Assembly (NCBI GenBank): GCA_046726955.1
Contig: JBKPBQ010000530.1
Coordinates: 1 to 5,291 of the forward strand
Length of the DNA stretch: 5,291 nucleotides
Reading direction: 5' to 3'
Source: CAVPGH01 sp046726955
GTDB lineage: Bacteria; Acidobacteriota; Vicinamibacteria; Fen-336
A program made the position numbers and the translations under genes. The notes beneath the pieces are model-generated. The model was not told the DNA's origin and searched no databases. It was given only the letters and a program-made list of their open reading frames with translations. This document shows, in pieces, positions 1 to 5,291 of the stretch (its first letter is position 1; every line of letters begins with the position of its first letter).

Positions 1-351
1 GAGGGCTGCGACTACTCGGAACTGACCCCGACGGAAGCGAGGGAAGTGGCGCTGGCCGAACGCCAGCGCAACGTTTCGGATTGCCGGCACGGCTTCGAGG
101 GATGCGACCGCTCCAAGTTGGACGGATGGGAAGCCGCCGAAGTGAGGGCTGCGGTGCGCCCGAGCAACATCTCGGAGTGCCGGGAAGGTCGAGACAGCTG
201 CGACTATTCCCTGCTCACTCCACCGCAAGCCGAGGCTCTCGCCAGGGCCGAGCGCGTGCGCAACTACACGGCGTGTCGGGATCGCCGCGGGTACTGCGAT
301 CGCTCGCGGCTGACGCCATCCGAAGCCGCCTCGATTCCGAGGGAGGTCCGG
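1..351 (+). repeat. Degenerate 96-bp tandem repeat encoding the Cys-pair units
   Basis: Units run at about 70-165, 166-261 and 262-351, with a partial unit at 1-69. Each is 96 bp (32 codons), except the last, which the stop codon shortens. The register is set by the Asn codons at 70, 166 and 262 and by the TGC-GAC or TGC-GAT (Cys-Asp) codons at 7, 103, 199 and 295. Conservation is clear in the protein and weak in the DNA. This indicates old duplications kept by selection on protein sequence, not a recent satellite-like expansion. Confidence 0.8.
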
Positions 352-354
352 TAG
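1..354 (+). CDS. Cys-pair 32-residue repeat protein, C-terminal part (5' end outside window)
   Basis: The frame is open from the first base and ends at TAG 352-354, giving the last 117 residues of a protein that starts upstream. It consists of degenerate tandem units with an exact 32-residue period. Cys occurs at residues 3, 35, 67 and 99 and at 28, 60 and 92, so each full unit has two Cys seven residues apart. Asn opens the units at 24, 56 and 88. The unit reads roughly N-[VIY]-[ST]-x-C-R-x5-C-D-x-S-x-L-[TD], followed by a charged, Ala-rich and probably helical stretch. No enzyme motif or membrane segment is visible, and any signal peptide would lie outside the window. The Cys pairs could form disulfides or bind metal, but the sequence does not decide this. 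Similar repeats seem familiar from hypothetical proteins of GC-rich soil bacteria; that is recollection, not a search result. An ATG at 46 lies inside the repeat pattern and is not a likely start. The function is unknown. Confidence 0.85.
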   Translation, partial: EGCDYSELTPTEAREVALAERQRNVSDCRHGFEGCDRSKLDGWEAAEVRAAVRPSNISECREGRDSCDYSLLTPPQAEALARAERVRNYTACRDRRGYCDRSRLTPSEAASIPREVR

Positions 355-364
355 GGCCGGGGCG

Positions 365-517
365 CTACGCAGCGTGCGTCTTTGACGGCTCGCTGGATGG
401 CAGATCGGCGATGCACACGACCGCGAACCCCTGCTCTTGTACGAGCGACACCAGTTCCGCGGCCTGAATGCGCGCCGTCAGAATCTCGACGGCGATCGTC
501 TTCGACGTGTCATCCAT
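365..517 (-). CDS. Small 50-residue hypothetical protein, translationally coupled to the upstream kinase gene
   Basis: On the minus strand, the ATG at 517-515 shares its A with the TGA stop of the kinase gene (517-519), forming TGATG, a common arrangement for stop/start coupling. The frame runs 50 codons to TAG at 367-365. Codons favour G or C at the third position like the neighbouring genes, and the composition looks protein-like. Residues 8-13 (IAVEIL) suggest a strand. Residues 16-29 (RIQAAELVSLVQEQ) suggest an amphipathic helix. After G30, residues 31-36 (FAVVCI) suggest a second strand, and the tail is polar. The beta-alpha-beta outline recalls the first third of a receiver domain or of small DUF2007-like proteins. 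However, it lacks receiver acidic residues, and I do not recognise a family. A G-rich stretch (GGTGGGG) lies just upstream of the ATG. The product could be a small partner or modulator of the kinase, or the frame could be a chance GC-rich ORF. The coupling and the plausible fold favour a real gene. Confidence 0.6.
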   Translation of the reverse strand: MDDTSKTIAVEILTARIQAAELVSLVQEQGFAVVCIADLPSSEPSKTHAA

Positions 518-3500
518 CAGGCCCCACCCGTCCTTGACGGCGCGTCTCGCTCTCCCGCGGAGTGGGGGAGAACGATCGTGAAGGTGGCACCCTGCCCCTC
601 GCCCGCGCTCTCCGCCCGAACCGTACCGCCGTGCAGCTCGACCAGCTCGCGCACGAGGGTGAGGCCCAGGCCGAGCCCTGCCTGGCGGTGGCCGAGCGCC
701 TCGCGCCCCCGACGGAAGCTCTCGAAGAGATGAGGCAGGCGGGCCGCGGGGATGCCCTCGCCGGTGTCCCTCACGGTGACCTCGACACCGCTCTCCGCCC
801 TTCCGATGGAGAGCTCGACTCGACCGCCTGGCGGTGTGAACTTCACCGCGTTGAAAAGAAGGTTCCAGAGCACTTGCTGCATGCGGTCGGCGTCACCCAG
901 CACGACGCTTCCGACGTGGTCGCCCAAGAGCTCGAGGCGGATGCCTTTGGCCTCCGCCGCCGTGCGCACGCTCTCGATCGCTCTCTCCGCGATCGCGACC
1001 AGGTCCAACGGGTCACGTGACAAGCGGAGCTGCCCGAAGACGATGCGGGAGTGGTCGAGGAGGTCGGCGATGAGCCGCTCCTGGGCCTTGACGCCATGCG
1101 CAATCGTTTCCAGACCCTTGGCCAATGTCGCGGGGTCGAGCTTGGCCTCGGACAGGATCTCCACCCAGCCCCCGATGACGGTCAGCGGCGCGCGCAGCTC
1201 GTGGGAAACGGTAGCGACCAGCTCGTCCTTGCGTTGGTCGGCCGCCTCTGCCCGCTCGCGGGCGTCTTGCTCCTTCACGAGCCGCATCTCTCGTTGCTGC
1301 TCGGCGCGCTTGGCTTCCGTGCGGTCCTCGATCGCGAGGAGGATTCGTCCGCTCCCTCCCTCGTGGTGCAGGCGGCGGGCATTGAGGACCATCGTCCTCC
1401 GGCCCATCCGCGGGAGATCGAGTTCGACCTCGAAGTCTTCGAAGGAGCGGTCCCTGGCCAGGACGTCTTCCAGCGCAGCCCGCAGGTCGGGCCGCTGCCA
1501 CTGGCCGCTTGCCAGCTCCCACAACGGCCTTCCCTGAGTCTCTTCCGGGAGGACGTGGAAGGTCTGGCAATAGGCACGATTTGCCTTCTCGACCCGTACC
1601 TCGCCGTCCAGGATCAGGAGGGGCTCCCGCACCGTGGCCACGATGGCGCTGGCCGCGTCCAGGGCGCGCTGGGTCTCCTCCGCGCTGCGCTTCAGCGCAT
1701 CCACGTCCAGAAGCGCCACCACCGCGCCGTCGATCTTGTGCTCACGGGTCAGGTAGGGCCGGACCCGCATCACGTAGAAGCGGCCCTGCCCGTCCCGGAC
1801 CTCGCGCTCGCTCGCCCTCACGGTGTCCATCACCTCTCCGACCTCCCGCGTCAGCTCGACGGCCGCGACGTCGGTCCGGAGGTCGCCCAACGGGCGCCCG
1901 ATGTCGGTAGGAATGAGCTTGAAGAGCTTCTCGGCCGCGGGGGTAAAGCGCCGCACTCGGAGGTCGTGCCCCACCATGACGATAGGGATGTTGACGCTTC
2001 CGAAGAGGTTCAGGAGATCGTCGTTGGCCCGCGCGAGCGCGACGTTCCGGTCCTGCAGCTCCTGGTTGAGTGTCGACAGCTCTTCGTTGGCGGACTGGAT
2101 CTCCTCCTTGGCGGTCTGTAGCTCCTCGTTCACGCTCTGCAGCTCTTCGTTGCTGGAGAGGGCCTCCTCGTTCGTGGACTGCAGCTCTTCCAGGGCGGCC
2201 TCGTGCTCGTGCGTCACCGTGTTCAGGTATTCGGCGGTCTCCGCGAGCTTCCGCTTGAGTCCTTCTATCTCCCGGTCCTTGGCCTTGGCGACGGGAAGGG
2301 GGGACGGCACCCGCGCCGCGTGCCTCGCTGCGGGCGAAGACTCCCGGTGGGTCTCGAAGAGGACGAGCAGGCAGTGCGCCGCGGCGGCGCGGCCCTTGAT
2401 CGGGATGACCTCGAGGTTCACGTTGCGCAGCTGCCCCCGGCTTCGGATCCGCACGCCTTCCTTCCGCGAGGGCGCGTCCTTCTTTCGTGCCTCCTCGATC
2501 GCCTGCCGCAGCTCCACCAGGAGCCCTTTGCGGGCCATCTGGAGCAGGTTCAAGCTGGCTTGACCGTGGGTGTGCTCCAGGAAGGGATCGGTGTCGCCCC
2601 GGAACTCCAGGATGTCGAGGCCATCGTCCACGACGACGCCCGCCGGACCGTATCGCGCCAGCAGCAGCCGATCGGCTTCCCTCGGCACCTCGGATCTCGT
2701 GGCGGCCTCGGCGATGGGCGTCACCGCCTCCGCTGGCCTCGCGCGGGCGGCGGGGCCCGGCGCAAAATGGAAGTGCGCGGGGACGGCGGTCATCCTCCTG
2801 GAGTAGATCTTGTGTTTCTCGTCCACGGGCGCGAACAGGGCCGAGGACGCTCCCACGCCCTCCGCCGGTCCGAGCATCAGGAAGCCCGAGGGGCTGAGCG
2901 CGTAGTGGAACGTGGCGAAGACCCTCTCCTGCAGCCGCGGCTCCAGGTAGATGAGCAGGTTGCGGCAACTGATGAGGTCCATCCTGGAAAACGGCGGATC
3001 CCTGGCCAGATCGTGGCGGGCGAAGACGCACATCTCTCGGATGGCCTTGCTGATCTGGTAGTGGCCGTCCACCTTGGCGAAGAAGCGCCGCAGGCGTTCG
3101 GACGAGACGTCCTGGGTCAGGTTTTCGAGGTAGGTGCCCCCCCGAGCCTTCTTGAGGGCGGCCTCGCTCAGGTCGGTGGCGAAGATCTGGAACGATGGGT
3201 TGCCTTGAAAATCTCCCGCGCGCTCCAGCAGGCAGATCGCGATCGAGTACACCTCTTCGCCGGTCGCGCATCCCGGCACCCAAACCCGGACGGGAGCGGC
3301 GGACGGCCTTTCCTCGAGCAAGAGGGGCAGGACCTGCTCGCTCAGGGCCTGGAAAACCTGTGGGTCCCGGAAGAAGGAAGTCACCGAGATCAGGCAGTCC
3401 TGGTACAAAGCTTCCGCTTCCGCCAGGTCGTCTTCGAGATGGCGAGCGTAGTCCCCCAGGGTCTCGATGTGGTTCACGGCCATGCGCCGGGCGATCCGCC

Positions 3501-4350
3501 GCTGCAGTGTCGTCTTCTTGTAGGCGCTGAAGTCGGCGCCGCTGGTCCTTCTCAGCAGGAGGAGGATCTTGCCGAGGCCGTCCTCCTCGTGCGGCTTCAC
3601 ACCGAGGGGTGCATCCGCCGGCGTGAGGCTCGGCTCGAAGGTGGCGACGTAGGGGTGGCTCCCCAGACGTCCCAACTCCCGCGCGATCCCCTCGGGCCCG
3701 AGGACGAAATCCACGCACCCGGCGGCGATCGCGCTCCGGGGCATGCCGTCCTGCTGGGCCGATTGCGGATCCTGGGCGAAGGCAATACCCCCCTCGGCCT
3801 TGATCGCCTTGAGCCCGAGCGTCCCGTCCGACGCCATGCCGGAAAGGATCACCCCGATGCCCTGGTTTCCCTGCACCTCGGCCAGGCTCCGCAGGAAGGA
3901 ATCGATGGGCATGTGCGAGCTGCCGGTCTGGTTCCGAGGCACGAGCTTCAGCATCCCATCGGCGAGGACGATGTCCTCGGACGGCGGAATGACGTAGACC
4001 CGGTTCGGTTCGACCCGCACGTCGCGCTTCACTTCGGCGACGGCCATCCTGGTGGCGTGCGAGAGAAGCTCGGCGAGGACGCTCTCGTGACGCGGGTCGA
4101 GGTGCTGGACGAGGATGTAGGCCATCCCCGTATCGATCGGGAGGGCTCCGAGCAGGCGCCGGAAGGCCTCCAGGCCGCCCGCCGACGCTCCTATGCCGAC
4201 GATAGGGAATGGGTAGCGTGGTGTCACGGAACGACCAGGGCCGGGCTCTTCGGCGACAGGAGCGTGCGTCTCGGGGACCGGAGCGTGGTCGTGCCCTCCG
4301 GGGCTCGGGGCGCGTCGCACGCGGTCCCGCGGGGGCGCTTTTTCCGGCAT
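517..4350 (-). CDS. CheB-CheR-PAS-histidine kinase fusion protein
   Basis: This 1277-residue soluble signalling enzyme has no membrane segment. Residues 1-46 are a Pro/His-rich tail. Residues 47-230 are a CheB methylesterase, with Ser56 in GASAGG, His83 in QHLDP and Asp175 in LSGMASDG matching the catalytic triad. CheB's usual N-terminal receiver is absent. Residues 257-520 are a CheR methyltransferase with TSFFRD (324-329), the SAM-binding PGCATGEEVYS (359-369), ATDLS (391-395) and CRNLLIYL (462-469). Residues 560-666 form a degenerate PAS-like region. Residues 690-780 are a coiled coil with NEELQS-type heptads. PAS domains follow at about 781-886 and 893-1012. HisKA has its phospho-acceptor His1050 in SHELRAPL. 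HATPase_c shows the N box with Asn1167, DTGEGI (1195-1200), an F box (1208-1213) and GLGLGL (1225-1230). There is no C-terminal receiver, so a separate regulator is expected; the divergent NtrC-type gene is the obvious candidate. This domain order is a known family of CheB/CheR kinases. The start at 4350 is the only ATG close ahead of CheB, but it lacks a good Shine-Dalgarno sequence. The frame stays open upstream only because it is antisense to the regulator gene. Confidence 0.96.
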   Translation of the reverse strand: MPEKAPPRDRVRRAPSPGGHDHAPVPETHAPVAEEPGPGRSVTPRYPFPIVGIGASAGGLEAFRRLLGALPIDTGMAYILVQHLDPRHESVLAELLSHATRMAVAEVKRDVRVEPNRVYVIPPSEDIVLADGMLKLVPRNQTGSSHMPIDSFLRSLAEVQGNQGIGVILSGMASDGTLGLKAIKAEGGIAFAQDPQSAQQDGMPRSAIAAGCVDFVLGPEGIARELGRLGSHPYVATFEPSLTPADAPLGVKPHEEDGLGKILLLLRRTSGADFSAYKKTTLQRRIARRMAVNHIETLGDYARHLEDDLAEAEALYQDCLISVTSFFRDPQVFQALSEQVLPLLLEERPSAAPVRVWVPGCATGEEVYSIAICLLERAGDFQGNPSFQIFATDLSEAALKKARGGTYLENLTQDVSSERLRRFFAKVDGHYQISKAIREMCVFARHDLARDPPFSRMDLISCRNLLIYLEPRLQERVFATFHYALSPSGFLMLGPAEGVGASSALFAPVDEKHKIYSRRMTAVPAHFHFAPGPAARARPAEAVTPIAEAATRSEVPREADRLLLARYGPAGVVVDDGLDILEFRGDTDPFLEHTHGQASLNLLQMARKGLLVELRQAIEEARKKDAPSRKEGVRIRSRGQLRNVNLEVIPIKGRAAAAHCLLVLFETHRESSPAARHAARVPSPLPVAKAKDREIEGLKRKLAETAEYLNTVTHEHEAALEELQSTNEEALSSNEELQSVNEELQTAKEEIQSANEELSTLNQELQDRNVALARANDDLLNLFGSVNIPIVMVGHDLRVRRFTPAAEKLFKLIPTDIGRPLGDLRTDVAAVELTREVGEVMDTVRASEREVRDGQGRFYVMRVRPYLTREHKIDGAVVALLDVDALKRSAEETQRALDAASAIVATVREPLLILDGEVRVEKANRAYCQTFHVLPEETQGRPLWELASGQWQRPDLRAALEDVLARDRSFEDFEVELDLPRMGRRTMVLNARRLHHEGGSGRILLAIEDRTEAKRAEQQREMRLVKEQDARERAEAADQRKDELVATVSHELRAPLTVIGGWVEILSEAKLDPATLAKGLETIAHGVKAQERLIADLLDHSRIVFGQLRLSRDPLDLVAIAERAIESVRTAAEAKGIRLELLGDHVGSVVLGDADRMQQVLWNLLFNAVKFTPPGGRVELSIGRAESGVEVTVRDTGEGIPAARLPHLFESFRRGREALGHRQAGLGLGLTLVRELVELHGGTVRAESAGEGQGATFTIVLPHSAGERDAPSRTGGA
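2038..2184 (-). repeat. 21-bp heptad repeats encoding the pre-PAS coiled coil of the kinase
   Basis: Seven consecutive heptads cover residues 723-771 of the kinase. They follow the pattern [LAI]-x-x-x-[NK]-[EQ]-E, for example LQSVNEE and LQTAKEE, and degrade to LQDRNVA at the end. In DNA this is an imperfect 21-bp period, easiest to see on the plus strand as recurring CAGCTCTTCGTT or CAGCTCCTCGTT. Segments like this link the CheR and PAS parts in this kinase family. They are expected to form a parallel dimeric coiled coil that passes conformational signals towards the kinase core. The repetition could allow heptad gain or loss by slippage. Confidence 0.85.
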
Positions 4351-4566
4351 TAGAGTGGACGAGGCGCTGTCAGGCTCTTCCTTTCGAGCAGCGTCGCCGG
4401 TCTCAGGGAAGGCCTTGACGCGCGCGTCTGTCGCGGAGCATACGTCTCGAAGCCCTGCTTTACCAGTGGCCGGACGGTGGCACGAGCCGGGGAGCGCCCT
4501 TGCGCCGCGGCTGCCTCGTGGCGGATACTGGGAGTGCAGCCCACATCCAGGTTCTGGAGTTTTTCC
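4351..4566. other. Divergent intergenic region between the kinase and response regulator genes
   Basis: These 216 bp should carry promoters for both divergent genes. Only weak sigma-70-like candidates are visible. Towards the regulator, TTGCGC (4500-4505) and GATACT (4524-4529) are 18 bp apart. Towards the kinase, on the minus strand, CTGGTA (complement of 4461-4466) and TATGCT (complement of 4437-4442) are also 18 bp apart. Each pair matches consensus at about 3/6 and 4/6, close to what chance gives. A perfect 12-bp palindrome, GACGCGCGCGTC, lies at 4417-4428. No correctly spaced sigma-54 -24/-12 element was found. The long minus-strand open frame across this region is a continuation of the kinase frame without a plausible start. 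Confidence 0.6.
4556..4559 (+). promoter_or_regulatory. Ribosome binding site of the response regulator
   Basis: GGAG at 4556-4559 precedes the ATG at 4567 by 7 bases, which is good Shine-Dalgarno spacing. It fixes the start that places the receiver's VDDD motif at residues 9-12, as in NtrC. The frame is open further upstream and includes a GTG at 4534, but that would add non-conserved residues and lacks this spacing. Confidence 0.75.
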
Positions 4567-5291
4567 ATGGCACCGCCCCGCTCGCTCATCGTGGACGACG
4601 ACCTGGAAGTTCTCGAAGTCCTCGCCGAGCTCGTCAAGCGCGAGGGCTTCGTCGTGACCACGTGCGCGACCCTGAAGCAGGCTCGCGAAGCGATCACGGC
4701 CGACCCGCCGGACATCGCGCTCATCGACATCCATTTGCCCGACGGAAGCGGTCTCGATCTTCTGGACCCTTCGGCGCCGGCCGGGGCCCCCGAAGTCGTC
4801 CTGATCACCGGAAACGCGAGCGTCGAGTCCGCGGTGGACGCCCTCCGGCGGGGAGCCACGGACTACCTGACCAAGCCCGTCGATTACGCCCGCCTCAAGG
4901 TCGTGCTGGCCAACCTGGCCCGCACCCTGGAGATGAAAGGAGAGATCGGGACGCTGCGGCACGAGCTGCGCAAGCTCGGTCGGTTCGGGCTGCTCGTCGG
5001 AGCCTGCCCGGCGATGCAAGGAGTCTATGCGCTGATTGACAGCGTGGCTCGAAGCGACGCCAGCATCTTCATCACCGGAGAGACCGGCACCGGGAAGGAG
5101 GTGGTGGCCCAGACCATCCACTCCCTGAGCCGCCGTCGCAAGGAAGCGTTCCTTCCCGTGAACTGCGGGGCGATCTCCGCGAACCTCATCGAGAGCGAGC
5201 TGTTCGGCCACGAGCGCGGCAGCTTCACCGGCGCCGATCGGCTGCATCGGGGCGTCTTCGAGCGGGCCAACCGGGGCACCCTGTTCCTGGA
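4567..5291 (+). CDS. NtrC-family sigma-54-dependent response regulator, N-terminal part (3' end outside window)
   Basis: The window shows 241 residues of what is usually a protein of about 450-480. Residues 5-118 are a receiver domain. Asp11 and Asp12 form the acidic pocket, Asp54 in LIDIHLPDG is the phospho-acceptor, and Thr81 and Lys103 (LTKP) are the switch residues. A helical linker (119-143) leads to the sigma-54-interacting AAA+ domain. This has Walker A GETGTGKE (171-178), the ELFGHERG segment (211-218) and the sigma-54 contact loop GSFTGA (218-223). GSFTGA carries Ser where GAFTGA has Ala. The reading stops at GTLFL, just before the Walker B acidic residues. The rest of the ATPase domain and the expected HTH DNA-binding domain lie beyond the edge. 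When phosphorylated, such proteins oligomerise and use ATP to open sigma-54 promoter complexes. The gene is divergent from the hybrid-lacking kinase, so the two probably form a cognate pair; this is inferred from position. Confidence 0.96.
   Translation, partial: MAPPRSLIVDDDLEVLEVLAELVKREGFVVTTCATLKQAREAITADPPDIALIDIHLPDGSGLDLLDPSAPAGAPEVVLITGNASVESAVDALRRGATDYLTKPVDYARLKVVLANLARTLEMKGEIGTLRHELRKLGRFGLLVGACPAMQGVYALIDSVARSDASIFITGETGTGKEVVAQTIHSLSRRRKEAFLPVNCGAISANLIESELFGHERGSFTGADRLHRGVFERANRGTLFL

Noticed and set aside
362..383. Possible intrinsic terminator between the convergent genes
   Set aside because: Stems are only 4-5 bp, alternative pairings compete, and only a three-T run follows.
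81..467. 128-codon plus-strand frame overlapping the repeat gene and the small ORF
   Set aside because: It is out of phase with the periodic Cys repeat frame, has low-complexity composition and shows no recognisable pattern.
1742..3718. 658-codon minus-strand frame overlapping the kinase in another phase
   Set aside because: The translation is Arg/Gly/Pro-rich without domains, as expected of a shadow frame in GC-rich DNA.
2203..4353. 716-codon plus-strand open frame antisense to the kinase gene
   Set aside because: Long antisense frames are common opposite GC-rich genes. The translation shows no domain, and the minus strand encodes conserved CheB and CheR motifs here.
4478..4503. Possible sigma-54 promoter (TGGCAC followed by TTGC) ahead of the regulator
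   Set aside because: The two elements are separated by 16 bases, whereas the -24/-12 promoter needs about 5, so it cannot function as one.
4351..5247. N-terminal extension of the kinase frame by 299 residues on the minus strand
   Set aside because: Most of it is antisense to the well-conserved response regulator. The extra residues resemble no domain, and the ATG at 4350 sits at the expected distance ahead of CheB.

Overview
The window is GC-rich throughout, with mostly G or C at third codon positions. It encodes signalling proteins typical of a large-genome environmental bacterium, for example Acidobacteriota, Rokubacteria-like or Myxococcota/Deltaproteobacteria. The phylum cannot be fixed from this sequence alone. 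No RNA gene, mobile element, CRISPR array or replication origin was found.

Layout from left to right. (1) Positions 1-354 (+) hold the 3' end of a gene for a repeat protein of unknown function. It is built from strictly periodic 32-residue units, each with a Cys pair. (2) Positions 365-517 (-) hold a 50-codon open frame whose ATG overlaps the stop codon of the next gene. It is probably a small translationally coupled protein. (3) Positions 517-4350 (-) encode a 1277-residue soluble fusion: CheB methylesterase, CheR methyltransferase, a degenerate PAS-like region, a heptad coiled coil, two PAS domains, then HisKA and HATPase_c. All recognisable catalytic residues are present. (4) Positions 4351-4566 are a 216-bp divergent intergenic region. 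(5) From 4567 (+) to the window edge is the 5' part of an NtrC-type, sigma-54-dependent response regulator (receiver plus AAA+), cut off just before its Walker B aspartate.

The likely logic is a divergently transcribed two-component pair. The fusion kinase would sense through its PAS domains and coiled coil, and possibly through methylation chemistry. It would then phosphorylate the regulator at Asp54, which would activate sigma-54 promoters elsewhere. The pairing is inferred from adjacency. The small coupled ORF would be made together with the kinase. The repeat protein meets this unit tail to tail with only 10 bp between stop codons, so it is probably a separate transcription unit. The least explained items are the 50-residue ORF and the Cys-pair repeat protein.
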